Below, one piece after another: positions 44,011 to 54,262 of a stretch of 64,000 nucleotides of DNA. Below the pieces are notes generated by a model. That model saw only the letters and a program-made list of their open reading frames with translations, did no database searches and was not told the origin of the DNA. Position 1 is the first letter of the stretch. Every line of letters starts with the position of its first letter. A program made the translations under genes and the position numbers. The DNA comes from Shewanella psychrophila (GTDB taxonomy: Bacteria > Pseudomonadota > Gammaproteobacteria > Enterobacterales > Shewanellaceae). The stretch covers positions 5,952,001 to 6,016,000 of the forward strand of contig NZ_CP014782.1 in assembly GCF_002005305.1 (NCBI RefSeq), read 5' to 3'.

Positions 44011-44607
44011 CTAAATTATGTTCATCTCTTGCAGCAGCGCTCGGGTCTCAACCATAGGCAAACCCACTACAGCCGAATAACTGCCTTCTATACGTTCAAC
44101 AAAACTGCCGCCTAGTGCCTGGATACCATAAGCACCAGCTTTATCCATGGGTTCGCCAGTGGCGATATAGGCTAAAATATCCTGCTCAGTTAACTGGCAA
44201 AACTGTACCTTGGTCTCAACCAGACTGGTCACTGTCTTATTGCCATCAGTTAAAGCAACTGCCGTCATTACACTATGAATCTCCCCCGATAACTGGGATA
44301 GCATTTTCAAAGCATCGGCTTCATCGGCAGGCTTACCTAAAATTGTATCGCCTAATACCACTATGGTATCTGACCCAAGCACAACAGCAGTCCCCTTGAC
44401 TTGACACAAGTCCAGCCCGGCCAAAGCCTTTTCTATAGCCAGGCGAGACACGAATACTTGAGGTGTCTCTCCAAATATATGACTCTCATCTATATCCGCC
44501 GACAGCGTTATAAAACTAAAGTCAGCACGTGAAAAACCTAACTGAGTCAGTATTTCTTTTCTACGCGGGGAGGCCGAAGCCAGTACCAGTTGACCGGAAA
44601 AGTCCAT
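44011..44607 (-). CDS. maf: Maf-type nucleoside triphosphate pyrophosphatase (YhdE type)
   Basis: 198 codons. The N-terminal SASPRRKEIL motif (about residues 11-20), the acidic ADIDES tract, GSDTIVVL and GAYGIQALGG identify the family; these enzymes hydrolyse dTTP/UTP and modified nucleotides and prevent their incorporation or delay septation. It sits between mreD (2 bases upstream) and rng, the standard order in many gamma-proteobacteria, so it is read from the mre transcript. Confidence 0.96.
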   Translation of the reverse strand: MDFSGQLVLASASPRRKEILTQLGFSRADFSFITLSADIDESHIFGETPQVFVSRLAIEKALAGLDLCQVKGTAVVLGSDTIVVLGDTILGKPADEADALKMLSQLSGEIHSVMTAVALTDGNKTVTSLVETKVQFCQLTEQDILAYIATGEPMDKAGAYGIQALGGSFVERIEGSYSAVVGLPMVETRALLQEMNII

Positions 44608-44609
44608 TC

Positions 44610-45098
44610 CTATCTCACCTTATATAAACGTCGTAAACGACGTAACATCCAAAACACCCAGGGCCAAATAATCAAACTGGAAAAAGCAGGTAAAAACAAG
44701 CTCTCATCGAATGAGACAGTCGACACCACAAACTGGATCCAAAACACCACTAGATGATGCAGGCAGACTAAACTTGCGATCATTAAAGCCTGTTGCCACA
44801 TGGGGAAATTACGTAAGCGCTGAAAATGAAGCACAACCACATAAACCACCAATGACATTGAGAGCGCACGAATGCCTAAGTGAGCACCCAGTAAGATGTC
44901 TAACATCACACCCAGTACCCAGGCAGATAAGATGTTGTACCTATGAGGTAACGCCATGGCCCAATAGATAATAACCAGTAACAACCAGTCGGGACGCCAC
45001 GCCTCGACGATATCCGGCAAGGGCATGATCTGTAACAGCATGGCACCAAGTAGGCTTAACCAAACAACCCAACGGCCATTAGCAATATGCATGCTCAT
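44610..45098 (-). CDS. mreD: Rod-shape determining protein MreD
   Basis: 162 codons; about five hydrophobic segments. The blocks LPDIVEAWRPDWLLLVIIYW and SAWVLGVMLDILLGAHLGI are typical MreD; the short hydrophobic protein is part of the MreBCD elongasome with MreC and RodA/PBP2 in the inner membrane. It overlaps the mreC stop by the ATGA arrangement at 45095-45098. Confidence 0.95.
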   Translation of the reverse strand: MSMHIANGRWVVWLSLLGAMLLQIMPLPDIVEAWRPDWLLLVIIYWAMALPHRYNILSAWVLGVMLDILLGAHLGIRALSMSLVVYVVVLHFQRLRNFPMWQQALMIASLVCLHHLVVFWIQFVVSTVSFDESLFLPAFSSLIIWPWVFWMLRRLRRLYKVR

Positions 45099-45991
45099 TC
45101 ACTCACCTCTTGCTTGGCTTCAGGCATCACATCACTGGGTTTGGGTACAGGAGTGTTATTATGATCTTGGCTGTGCTCTAGCTCATCGGGCCAAATTAAC
45201 AACAAGTATCGGATCCGGTCTAATGCAGCCAAAGGCTGAGCCGTGACGGTAGCATAACTCTGTCCATCATCTTTGATCACGCTCATCACCCGAGCCACTG
45301 GGTAGCCTTCGGGAAAACGATTACCTAGGCCGGAGGACACTAAGAGATCGCCGACACGAATATCAGTGCTCTTAGAAACAAATTTAAGTTCCAGCTCATC
45401 GAGAACACCCGTACCATAAACGACCAAACGCACATCGTTACGTGTTACACGAACAGGTATACCGTGAGTGACATCGGAAATAAGCAAGACTCGACTGGTT
45501 AACTCGCTGACTTGTACTACTTGGCCTACAACACCTTGTGCATCCACCACAGGTTGGCCAACAAACACGCCGGTTCTTTCCCCTTGGTTCAGCACAACAT
45601 ATTGATGATAAGGATCGCTGGCAACTTCCATCACTTCGGCCACCACTTTCTTGGCATCCATATGCACCGGAGACCCCAGCAAGCCACGCAGGCGATCATT
45701 TTCCTGCCTTAGCTGTTCAAAACGCTGTAGGCGCTCGCTCATCAGCAACTGCTGACGTAGTAGCTCTTTGTTCTGTTTAGCTAGCATGTTTCGAGTCGCA
45801 AGACTCTCGGCAGACCAATCGAGTAGAGCACCGGGAATATTAGCGACGTATTGAAGTGGGCTTAGAACGGAAGAGATTGATTTACGAACAGGATCGAGCC
45901 GGCCATTGGCCACGATGAGGATCACCGACAAGATAATAGCCAGTGTTAATCTAAACTGGTTTGAAATACCACGTGCAAAAATGGGCTTCAT
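45095..45991 (-). CDS. mreC: Rod-shape determining protein MreC
   Basis: 298 codons. One membrane segment (about residues 13-31), a periplasmic coiled coil (about 65-105, NKELLRQQLLMSERLQRFEQ), then the paired beta domains with VYGTGVLDELELKFV, GDLLVSSGLGNRFPEGYPVA and VTAQPLAALDRIRYLLL. It links MreB to the periplasmic wall-synthesis enzymes. The C-terminal tail (HNNTPVPKPSDVMPE) is not conserved. It follows mreB after a terminator-like hairpin. Confidence 0.95.
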   Translation of the reverse strand: MKPIFARGISNQFRLTLAIILSVILIVANGRLDPVRKSISSVLSPLQYVANIPGALLDWSAESLATRNMLAKQNKELLRQQLLMSERLQRFEQLRQENDRLRGLLGSPVHMDAKKVVAEVMEVASDPYHQYVVLNQGERTGVFVGQPVVDAQGVVGQVVQVSELTSRVLLISDVTHGIPVRVTRNDVRLVVYGTGVLDELELKFVSKSTDIRVGDLLVSSGLGNRFPEGYPVARVMSVIKDDGQSYATVTAQPLAALDRIRYLLLIWPDELEHSQDHNNTPVPKPSDVMPEAKQEVSE

Positions 45992-46085
45992 AAAAAACTA
46001 TAAATGGTTTCGAAATACTCATTAGTATTTCAGGGATCATAAAAAGTATCAGGTATTTACAACCTGTGACGACAATGAGGAACAG

Positions 46086-46110
46086 AAAAAAGGCGGTTTA
46101 GCACCGCCTT
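46086..46110 (-). terminator. Terminator between mreB and mreC
   Basis: On the minus strand AAGGCGGT (46110-46103) pairs with ACCGCCTT (46097-46090) and is followed by TTTT (the A run 46086-46091). It lies 12 bases past the mreB stop, inside the mreBCD order, so it should reduce read-through from mreB into mreCD. Confidence 0.85.
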
Positions 46111-46121
46111 GTCATATCTAA

Positions 46122-47171
46122 TTAGGTTTCTTCGGAGAAGAGATCGCCGCCATGCATATCGATCATCTCTAACGCCTTACCACCACCTCGAGCAACACAT
46201 GTTAATGGATCATCGGCAACCATCACAGGAATACCCGTCTCTTGCATGAGTAAACGATCCAGATCGCGAATTAATGCGCCACCACCCGTTAACACCATGC
46301 CACGCTCGGAGATGTCTGAGGCTAATTCCGGTGGAGATTGCTCTAGTGCAACCATCACAGCACTGACAATGCCAGACAATGGCTCTTGCAATGCTTCTAA
46401 AATCTCGTTGCTATTCAGGGTAAAACTACGTGGTACACCTTCGGCTAAATTACGACCACGTACTTCTATCTCTAAAACTTCATCGCCTGGATATGCGGTA
46501 CCAATCGTGTGCTTAATACGTTCGGCAGTTGCTTCACCAATCAAGCTACCATAGTTACGACGTACGTAGTTGATGATTGCATCATCAAACTTGTCACCAC
46601 CAATACGAACTGATGATGAATACACCACACCATTGAGTGAGATGATTGCAACTTCGGTAGTACCACCACCGATATCGACAACCATAGAACCCGTTGCTTC
46701 AGAGACTGGAAGACCTGCACCTATCGCAGCCGCCATAGGCTCTTCGATCAAGTACACTTCACGAGCGCCGGCGCCCATCGCTGACTCACGAATCGCACGA
46801 CGTTCCACCTGAGTCGCGCCAACAGGCACACAAACCAAGACTCTAGGGCTTGGACGGAACACACTGTTGTTGTGCACTTGCTTGATAAAATGCTGTAGCA
46901 TCTTCTCAGTCACGTAGAAATCGGCAATTACGCCGTCTTTCATTGGACGTATAGCCTGAATATTGCCCGGTGTACGACCCAACATCTGCTTAGCTTCTGT
47001 ACCCACAGCCGCCACGGACTTCTGTCCGCTATTCCCTCGCTCGCCACGAATAGCCACAACTGAAGGTTCGTTAAGTACGATACCCTCATCGCGAACGTAA
47101 ATTAAGGTGTTAGCCGTACCCAAATCGATCGAAAGATCGTTAGAAAAAATGCCACGCAGCTTCTTGAACAT
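46122..47171 (-). CDS. mreB: Rod-shape determining actin homologue MreB
   Basis: 349 codons, near identical in plan to other MreBs. ATP-site blocks: IDLGTANTLIYVRDEGIVLN at residues about 16-35, VVDIGGGTTEVAIISLNGVV, and LTGGGALIRDLDRLL. It polymerises under the inner membrane and directs lateral wall synthesis. It is the first gene of the mre cluster. The 278 bases upstream (47172-47449) must hold its promoter, and show no gene. Confidence 0.98.
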   Translation of the reverse strand: MFKKLRGIFSNDLSIDLGTANTLIYVRDEGIVLNEPSVVAIRGERGNSGQKSVAAVGTEAKQMLGRTPGNIQAIRPMKDGVIADFYVTEKMLQHFIKQVHNNSVFRPSPRVLVCVPVGATQVERRAIRESAMGAGAREVYLIEEPMAAAIGAGLPVSEATGSMVVDIGGGTTEVAIISLNGVVYSSSVRIGGDKFDDAIINYVRRNYGSLIGEATAERIKHTIGTAYPGDEVLEIEVRGRNLAEGVPRSFTLNSNEILEALQEPLSGIVSAVMVALEQSPPELASDISERGMVLTGGGALIRDLDRLLMQETGIPVMVADDPLTCVARGGGKALEMIDMHGGDLFSEET

Positions 47172-47449
47172 GTAACCAGCCTGTCTCAGTCGAGTCCGAA
47201 AAATAAAAAATCAGCTAACTCTAACAACGACACCCCTATGACACAAGGGCGATGAGGTTAACATTTGCTAATGAAGCGATTTATTTTTAAATATCATAGA
47301 AAAAGCAGAAAGAAGCGGGAACTTTTCCCTGAGAGGATGGGCAACCCATTCGAATGTCACAGTGATAACTTTTGAATGCACCAAGAGTTGGCTAGGAGAA
47401 ACTGCATGAGATCTCGAAGCCGCTCTTTGTGCTTTGTCTTAATCTATCG

Positions 47450-50400
47450 CTAATTAACTTCCCGCCAATAGATCACTTTATCGTGACCACGATAAGTGCC
47501 AAAGAAAGCACTGGCTCTTGGATCTGAAAGCGCACCGTCGTTATCCCAATTCCAATACCACTGCAGCCAATCTGGCACCGCAAGAGGTGAAGTCACCTGA
47601 CCTCGATAACGATTCGGCGTCGCGATTAAAGACTGCCATAATAGCTCGAATCGACCTTGAGAGAAATCACTATTGGCCAAAGAGTTAGTCCCCCCAATTC
47701 GCGTAACCGTCTGACCCACATCGAGGGCAGGGGCGTAATCAACACCCGTTGCAGGAAGTGCAGCTGAAACAACATCACTACAGCTATCTATTGTGTTAAC
47801 CACCCACTGGGATCCATCCCAGAACTCTGCCCTAGCAGGCATTCTTAAAATATCGGCTTCCGGACCGTAGGCATTTTCTAATACGATACGACCATGGCGA
47901 TAATGTTGCGTGCTGATTCGTTTAGCATTACAACTTGCTGCCGTAGAACAATCACCAATAGTGGTCGCATTCATATTCGGTGAGTCGATCAACACGCCAT
48001 CATCGTCACTCATCTGCAGGCCTATTTCCATAGAGGTATAAGGGCCATCTACAGCGCTATTAAGCAGACGAGTAAATAGAATATTGCTATTAATGGCCTG
48101 AATTCCTAAATCCTCCTTCTCCCAGCTCAAGGAGGCTAATCCTGTAAACCTCGCTTGGTAATCCACGCCTGCATTACTGTCTTCGCCGACAAGCAACGCT
48201 GTTCCTGATGCAAAGTCGCCAAAGTAATTTTGTGTTGTTGACCCACTTAGGTTTCTTGCTCGAATGTTCATTGTTAGTGCAACAGGCTCATCCATGTAGG
48301 AAAATGCAGTCCCTCCCGCAACACACGCCGCAAGCATACTTTCTCCGTAGACTTCAAAATCATTGGGGTAGAAACGTCCAACGGGGTCACTCATAGCAGC
48401 AGGGATATTGATGTTTTCATCTAAATATTTCACAGGCGGTGTCGCGGTAAACTTGAAAATTCCAATTTCACTGATCGACTGCGAAACAGTATTAAGACTG
48501 TCGATAGCAGCTCCATGAGCATATGAAAGCTTTGAGATCACTCCTTCGGTGCCTCCATCAGCAACACTTGGCTTTTGTATCTCCCTGCCTAACGTAATAC
48601 CAGACTGTACATAGTTATCTGTCGGTTCGTTATCACAGAAGTCTGTATCACTGCCTGACTGCCAAGCCATCGCCTGTATCGACATGTCAAAGGTCTCACC
48701 GGCAACCTTAAATGCCGGGCAGGAACCAGTTATGCAAGTAGTCTCAGGTTTAATGCACAGACCAACAGGGTAACGCACGGTATTATCAGATCCTTCCATC
48801 ACTAAACCTTCGTCATCATCACCTGGCGCTGCTGTATATTTGGCATGGAGGGCTATTTTACCCGCATCGGCATAATTCATCTCAATGGTTGCTTTACCCT
48901 GACTGTCAAATGTTAAGGGCAGCGGCGTAGCACTTAAGGCACTCTTACCAACATTGGTGCTATTAACTGAAACGGATTTAGCATTGAGCACGCTTGAGGG
49001 GCTCACATACTCACTCCAGAAATTAACCGTCTTACTGATATTGGCAAACGTGGGCACACATTGAGGACTAGAGTAGCTCTTCTTAACAGCAGAAATCTCA
49101 ATATTCTGCTGAGGTTTATTGGAGAGGAAGTTATCAATGTTGACAATAAAACCTGCCTCATCAAAGTTTAGTGTACAAGCTGAATTCTCAACTAAACTGC
49201 CATCGATATAACAGCGGTATGGTCCTACAGGTGACGTAGCGCCAAGACCAACAGTCGTTAAGCCCCCTTCCCCATGCCAAAGCTCGGTATCCGTCTCTCC
49301 GGTAAAACTGACATCACTGTATTTCACACCATCTTTGGTAAGTTCAACCGACGAAGAGACTGAACTTAGGGTGCTGCAATCATCATTGGCACAAGACTTA
49401 ACTGTGATATTTTTTGCCGTACAACTTAGGGCATCTGACGAGAACTGAATACGGTAATGGTTTGTCGCTGGTGGCTCTGCAACAGCTTCAAAGGCAAAGT
49501 AACCAATATCTTCAGCAAGGTGATTGCGCTCTGCATCCAACAGTTGATCTTCATCAACCACAAAGCTAACAGAGTTAGCAAAATTTTCCTGGCGGCAGCG
49601 TCTGATCCAACCACCATCGCCTCCACGACGTGAATTCTTATTTGCGATTAGGTAAGGTTGACTTGGGTAGCTGTTTTCATAGTTCGTCGAATAAGCACAT
49701 TGCTGCGTCAGTGTGCGAGTACTGCCCCCCGCACTGTGATTGAGTGCATAGTCAAACTCGTACAAGATGACCTCGCCATTGACTTGCAAGGAGCCTGAAC
49801 CTAACCCGGCAACATAACCTAAGGTTTCATCTTGAGTTATCGAACCATTCACCTCTGATGCTTCGATGGCAATATCAAATTCGTCACCTTGTGAACTCAC
49901 ATTATTTATCACAGTGGTAATAAATCGATTATTTTCTCGTGTTAACGTTTGTCCGACCATAGCAGGCTTAGCGCCAAACTTATGCCAGAAACTAACATCT
50001 TCATATCCTCTTCCTGAAGAAGGCAATCGCTTACCTTGATACTTTTCCGTCTCTATCTTTCCCGCTTGCAGCGCCTTGCCCTGCGCTAAGAAACGATAAC
50101 CAGACTCCATCACAAAATAATCCACCTCAGGCATATCATCGGCCGATACTCGGTTACCCGGTGGGTCATTCTGAGAGATATTCACAGTAGTAGCACTACT
50201 CGAAACTAGCCTTACGCTAGAAGGGCCATCGTTGGTGGGAGTTGCTCCATCAATGGTAGGCATCAGCATCACCACAGGTGCTGTTGCATAGCTATTTTCA
50301 AAATTAATGACAGCGCTGCCGCTGCTCAAACTGACCCGACCAAATTCAAATTGAGGAAATGGGCAGGTTAGATATGCCGACTCGGGTACTTTTACTAGGC

Positions 50401-51754
50401 TCGATGCCGAAGGTGGCTGCCAATACAGGTGATACGCCTCAGCACCAGTAGCTTCATGAAAACGCATCTCGATTTTATGTGTTCCCTGAGCTAATGCAAT
50501 ATCTCCGGTTCGACACGGCCAACCACATTGGCCATGTAGACCATAAAATCCGACCACAACTTGATCGTCAATCAAGAGCTCTATCGAATCATCACCATCA
50601 ATGCCAAAGGTATAATTACCCGTTTCAGGCACATCTAAGTAACCTTCAAAGATGCCTGCATAGTTATCCCCCTGATTAGAATGGGGACTGATGTTGACAC
50701 CATATCCTTCAATTCGTGACTCTATAGATTCACCTAGCTGGTTGATCGTGGTTTTAACCCTAGCAACAAGGTCATTAAAGTCATCGTGATCGACCGGACT
50801 GGTATATTGCCCAGGCTTCCAGTTTGTCGCGTCATAAGTACGATAAGTTATCCCAGCAACTCCAGCTTGTTCTGCTGGGCATTGCAATGGCACAACCGGT
50901 AATACAGGCTCTGCATTACAATCTGGAATAACATCAATTTCATCTGTACGATTAATAAAATTGATCACTGCGCCACCTTTTAATTCAATCTCTTCACTCG
51001 TAACTGCGCCGTTAAGCGTTGAGCTCCCCTCTAATAAAACATCGTCCTCACCAACAAGGTATGCATTTAGATTAACGCCTCCCATGAGTTTGATATCATC
51101 ATAGGAATAAATTAAAAATCGAGTAGGATCTGCAGGGGAATCGCCATTTACTATGTCGTAGCCCCCCTCTATAAAAAAGCTAACTGTTCCTGTGGCGGGG
51201 AAAACAACTGTAACCCCTTGGTTAATTTCTAAATCCCCAATCCAATACTGACCCGAAGATAGCTCTAGGCGACCACTCTTAGCCTGCAATGTTTTAAGCT
51301 TGTATATACCATCCTCAGTAGTAAAGCGTATGGTTCTATTGGAGCCCCCTTCCAACTTTACATCGCCATACTCCCCTTCAGGAACATCGATGCTCGGGTT
51401 GCTATTACTAGGCGGGCCTATATTGTTATTACTGCTGGATTTGCACTGAGAAAAGCTCACTCTTTCAGCTGGAAGTTGGGCCAACTGATTCGACTTTTTA
51501 CACTTTTTAGCATTACCGCCATCGGGATAACAAGCCTTATCACTGTCATCAACTTTAGGCGCTGGAAGTTGGCCATTTTGAGGGGCATTATTCAGCCTCG
51601 CTGAGCTTTCAAACTTGATCTCCCCATCATTATCATATGAGTTAGCGCCTTCAATAAAGGTCTGACTCCAATCCGTGGCCTCAGCAGTTGAAAAACTATC
51701 TGCAAAAATAAACAGTAAAGCGACTATAAATAGGTGCTTAATGGTATTAATCAC
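47450..51754 (-). CDS. mshQ: MSHA biogenesis protein MshQ
   Basis: 1434 codons; starts with GTG 51754, preceded by a GGAGGTAGAGG site and overlapping mshP by 8 bases. A signal peptide (about 1-26, ending TAEA) implies export. In order: a beta-helix-like segment (about 115-270, with GVTVVFPATGTVSFFIEGGY and ELKGGAVINF), a PA14-type domain (about 330-455, with NYTFGIDGDDSIELLIDD and HLYWQPP), an H-type-lectin-like block, then the long DUF6701 region seen in MshQ proteins. It is last in the pilus operon and probably acts as an adhesive tip component; this role is inferred. Confidence 0.92.
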   Translation of the reverse strand: MINTIKHLFIVALLFIFADSFSTAEATDWSQTFIEGANSYDNDGEIKFESSARLNNAPQNGQLPAPKVDDSDKACYPDGGNAKKCKKSNQLAQLPAERVSFSQCKSSSNNNIGPPSNSNPSIDVPEGEYGDVKLEGGSNRTIRFTTEDGIYKLKTLQAKSGRLELSSGQYWIGDLEINQGVTVVFPATGTVSFFIEGGYDIVNGDSPADPTRFLIYSYDDIKLMGGVNLNAYLVGEDDVLLEGSSTLNGAVTSEEIELKGGAVINFINRTDEIDVIPDCNAEPVLPVVPLQCPAEQAGVAGITYRTYDATNWKPGQYTSPVDHDDFNDLVARVKTTINQLGESIESRIEGYGVNISPHSNQGDNYAGIFEGYLDVPETGNYTFGIDGDDSIELLIDDQVVVGFYGLHGQCGWPCRTGDIALAQGTHKIEMRFHEATGAEAYHLYWQPPSASSLVKVPESAYLTCPFPQFEFGRVSLSSGSAVINFENSYATAPVVMLMPTIDGATPTNDGPSSVRLVSSSATTVNISQNDPPGNRVSADDMPEVDYFVMESGYRFLAQGKALQAGKIETEKYQGKRLPSSGRGYEDVSFWHKFGAKPAMVGQTLTRENNRFITTVINNVSSQGDEFDIAIEASEVNGSITQDETLGYVAGLGSGSLQVNGEVILYEFDYALNHSAGGSTRTLTQQCAYSTNYENSYPSQPYLIANKNSRRGGDGGWIRRCRQENFANSVSFVVDEDQLLDAERNHLAEDIGYFAFEAVAEPPATNHYRIQFSSDALSCTAKNITVKSCANDDCSTLSSVSSSVELTKDGVKYSDVSFTGETDTELWHGEGGLTTVGLGATSPVGPYRCYIDGSLVENSACTLNFDEAGFIVNIDNFLSNKPQQNIEISAVKKSYSSPQCVPTFANISKTVNFWSEYVSPSSVLNAKSVSVNSTNVGKSALSATPLPLTFDSQGKATIEMNYADAGKIALHAKYTAAPGDDDEGLVMEGSDNTVRYPVGLCIKPETTCITGSCPAFKVAGETFDMSIQAMAWQSGSDTDFCDNEPTDNYVQSGITLGREIQKPSVADGGTEGVISKLSYAHGAAIDSLNTVSQSISEIGIFKFTATPPVKYLDENINIPAAMSDPVGRFYPNDFEVYGESMLAACVAGGTAFSYMDEPVALTMNIRARNLSGSTTQNYFGDFASGTALLVGEDSNAGVDYQARFTGLASLSWEKEDLGIQAINSNILFTRLLNSAVDGPYTSMEIGLQMSDDDGVLIDSPNMNATTIGDCSTAASCNAKRISTQHYRHGRIVLENAYGPEADILRMPARAEFWDGSQWVVNTIDSCSDVVSAALPATGVDYAPALDVGQTVTRIGGTNSLANSDFSQGRFELLWQSLIATPNRYRGQVTSPLAVPDWLQWYWNWDNDGALSDPRASAFFGTYRGHDKVIYWREVN

Positions 51755-52199
51755 GAGCCTCTACCTCCACCTGACGATTTACTCTTAGGCAGTTGCCATT
51801 ATCATTGACACAATCTCCAGTTTCACAGGTTGCGGTGCTGGTTATCCGATAGTGATTAACCGTATCTACTAGCATAGCGTTGCAGGTCAAAGCGACTCTA
51901 CATCCATGAAAACCAGGTACGTCCGGTACCAGCCAATTACTGTTAGCATCACAAGTTGCAGCAGATGCATCTAAAGGGAACAGTTGGGCCAGAGCTCTAT
52001 CAGCACCAGAGTTAGCAGCCGCTAACGCGCGGGTGCCCCATACTTCCAGATTAACCTGCTCATCGGCATCCTCAAGCACATTGATCAAGGCCGATGCCAT
52101 CAAGAACATCACGGTAATCACAAATATACCTATCACCAAGGCACTGCCCTGTTGCTTGGCAAAGGCTTTATGGCTTCGTCGATTCATATTAAGGGACAT
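51747..52199 (-). CDS. mshP: MSHA biogenesis protein MshP (PilX-like)
   Basis: About 150 codons from ATG 52199 (MSLNMNRRSHK), chosen because an AGGTGG site lies just upstream; MNRRSHK at 52187 is the alternative, and the long frame to 52250 would deeply overlap mshO. After a basic start comes KQQGSALVIGIFVITVMFLM, a PilX-type membrane segment without the classical type IV leader glutamate; then NVLEDADEQVNLEVWGTRAL and six cysteines. It is a pilus accessory protein, encoded between mshO and mshQ with overlaps at both ends. Confidence 0.9.
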   Translation of the reverse strand: MSLNMNRRSHKAFAKQQGSALVIGIFVITVMFLMASALINVLEDADEQVNLEVWGTRALAAANSGADRALAQLFPLDASAATCDANSNWLVPDVPGFHGCRVALTCNAMLVDTVNHYRITSTATCETGDCVNDNGNCLRVNRQVEVEARD

Positions 52200-53028
52200 T
52201 GACCACCTGCACTTGATGTTGATATTGGAACGCTTGATCATTGACTTCAAATTGCGGTGCTAACTGCACCACTGCGCTGTTAGCTAAGGTACCTGGGGTA
52301 TAGAAAATAGGCCAAGCGCCATTTATCACCACATTCTCAGCCATTAATGCACTACTAGCGTCGCCTCCCATTTGGACAGGAGTTGGCTGAGTGGCATTAA
52401 ACATATTATAACCTTGGTAACGTCTAATATCGCCATTGACAAAGAAACAGTAACTCACCGCATCATCCACCAAAAAGTAACGACTTCGTGGCGAGGCTTC
52501 ACTAAAACGCACTAAACGGTCGAAAGTGACAGTTCCTGTATTTGGAACAATATTTGGAACAAAACTAGTGATATCAAGCAAGTGGCCTTGCGCACCAGTA
52601 GGTGTAGCAGAGTATATATGCTCAGGCTGTAAAGGATAAACCAGCATTCGATGAGCAGTATTAATACCTTGAGATGGCGTCATCACAGTCCCACTCAATG
52701 TTGAAGCTGCCGGAGCAATGGGAATATCCAGATAGGATGCACTGGCTTGAATAGGCACAAATTCGATACATTGAAACGTACTAGCGTTGTTAGTAATAGT
52801 TACACGTAGACTATTTGGTACCGAATTTCTTATTTCACGAGTCATACGCTCCATAACAAAGCGACTCTGGCTGAGTACTTGATCAACCGAAGTAGACTCA
52901 ACAAAAATACGTGTTCCCAAGATCAAAAAACTGCTTACACCAAGCACTAACACACCGAGAATAATAATCACCATGACCATCTCAACGAGCGTAAACCCTG
53001 ATGATCTAATTCCTTTTAAGCTCTGCAT
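52189..53028 (-). CDS. mshO: MSHA minor pilin MshO
   Basis: 279 codons. A type IV prepilin leader ends in SSG|FTLVEMVMVIIILG, so cleavage after Gly11 leaves a Phe start. The remainder is a globular domain rich in Asn and Val. Its ATG shares a base with the stop of mshD (TGATG), and its end overlaps mshP. It is a pseudopilin-like minor pilus component. Confidence 0.94.
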   Translation of the reverse strand: MQSLKGIRSSGFTLVEMVMVIIILGVLVLGVSSFLILGTRIFVESTSVDQVLSQSRFVMERMTREIRNSVPNSLRVTITNNASTFQCIEFVPIQASASYLDIPIAPAASTLSGTVMTPSQGINTAHRMLVYPLQPEHIYSATPTGAQGHLLDITSFVPNIVPNTGTVTFDRLVRFSEASPRSRYFLVDDAVSYCFFVNGDIRRYQGYNMFNATQPTPVQMGGDASSALMAENVVINGAWPIFYTPGTLANSAVVQLAPQFEVNDQAFQYQHQVQVVNVP

Positions 53029-53606
53029 CAGTAATTACTCCTAATGGCATTGTAAGTTATCGCTTCATTGCTAGGAGTAGTGACATCAATACGGATCAAC
53101 TTGGTATCCATATTTACAATGTCTGGATAGGTCACGGTGACATTGAGCTGATAATTAGGATATTCACTGCCATAGGTATTAACCGAGTTAAGCATTAAAC
53201 TTGCCTGAGTTAAGCCATGATAATCGTCAACATCATTAAAGTTGTTTCGGTTCTCTCCAGCATCAGGGCCTAGATTGGCAGCAAGCGTGCACGCAAGTCC
53301 AGCGGGTAAACCTAGATCAGGCCTAGGGTCTGCACTACAGGCAGGTACACCGCCATTGGAATTGGTATTTTGATCATAACGTTTACTCCATATCTCATTA
53401 AGAATAGAGTGAGCCAGCTCGGCAGAGCGCACTCTGTGCAAGGTTTCTGCGGCACGATCGGCTTGAGGGAATAACATGCTGGTTAGCAAGACTAAGGCGA
53501 TGCTCAATACTACAATACCAACAACCAGCTCGATTAAAGTAAACCCTTTAGACTTATAAGATGGTGCTGAAAGTTTTGATAATTGCATAAAAGAATTAAC
53601 GGCCAT
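53028..53606 (-). CDS. mshD: MSHA minor pilin MshD
   Basis: 192 codons from ATG 53606 (MAVNSFMQLSKL), which has an AGGGG site upstream and overlaps the mshC stop by 11 bases; the frame's upstream extension to 53735 lies in mshC and is rejected. The leader is long, ending SYKSKG|FTLIELVVGIVVLS. The body includes HSILNEIWSKRYDQNTN. MshD is a minor pilin that helps pilus assembly. Confidence 0.93.
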   Translation of the reverse strand: MAVNSFMQLSKLSAPSYKSKGFTLIELVVGIVVLSIALVLLTSMLFPQADRAAETLHRVRSAELAHSILNEIWSKRYDQNTNSNGGVPACSADPRPDLGLPAGLACTLAANLGPDAGENRNNFNDVDDYHGLTQASLMLNSVNTYGSEYPNYQLNVTVTYPDIVNMDTKLIRIDVTTPSNEAITYNAIRSNY

Positions 53607-54051
53607 GGATATACCCCTGACTCTCGATATTGATGGCCAAGGTCTCGTCGGCAATAATATTGATGCATGGACCACTACAGCCCATGCTCGATATCCCTGC
53701 GATATTAAAGCTAACATTGAAGGTGTTATTGTCATCTGAGGCGCGCGTCAAACTCGCCCCTCCAGAAAAAACTTGCTGAGCCTCCGTGCGGCTGGTTCCT
53801 GTACAGGTATTATTATCGAAACGGCGCAACTGATAACCGTCTGCATCGACATCGACTCGATAACAGCGGTCTTGATTATTCATCGCCAACAGCTGAGCTT
53901 TGCGTAACTCACTGATAAACTCGTCACGCAGGGTAAAGGCACTGTAACTAGAGCTGGTCATTAGACGTGGCAAGACCACCACAGAGAGAATGGCAATGAG
54001 CATAATCGTGGTGACTAGCTCTACTAGCGTAAAGCCCGCATTTTTTCTCAT
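53596..54051 (-). CDS. mshC: MSHA minor pilin MshC
   Basis: 151 codons from ATG 54051 (MRKNAGFTLVELV). Leader of six residues, cleavage at Gly6-Phe7. The body has four cysteines (DRCYRV, NTCTGT, MGCSGPC). It lies downstream of mshA3 with 211 bases between, which contain a terminator. The longer frame to 54108 has no ribosome site. Confidence 0.93.
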   Translation of the reverse strand: MRKNAGFTLVELVTTIMLIAILSVVVLPRLMTSSSYSAFTLRDEFISELRKAQLLAMNNQDRCYRVDVDADGYQLRRFDNNTCTGTSRTEAQQVFSGGASLTRASDDNNTFNVSFNIAGISSMGCSGPCINIIADETLAINIESQGYIHGR

Positions 54052-54198
54052 CTTTATACCGAAAGTTTGAATTGGGTACCACAAAACACTTACCGTTAAG
54101 TATGACAAAAAACTGTGATATTTTATATGTATATAGTATCTATCGACTTAAAAATTAGTGTTTTGCTAAAGAGTGATTATTTTGGAAGCTATAAACAA

Positions 54199-54228
54199 GA
54201 AAACCTCCAGTTTTAGCCAGAGGTTCAA
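54199..54228 (-). terminator. Terminator-like hairpin after mshA3
   Basis: On the minus strand AACCTC (54225-54220) pairs with GAGGTT (54207-54202) and the extension TGG/CTG adds weak pairs; TTTTC follows. It separates the pilin transcript from mshCDOPQ. Confidence 0.75.
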
Positions 54229-54262
54229 TTTTATGTACTAAATCTATTGTTAAGATTATCGT

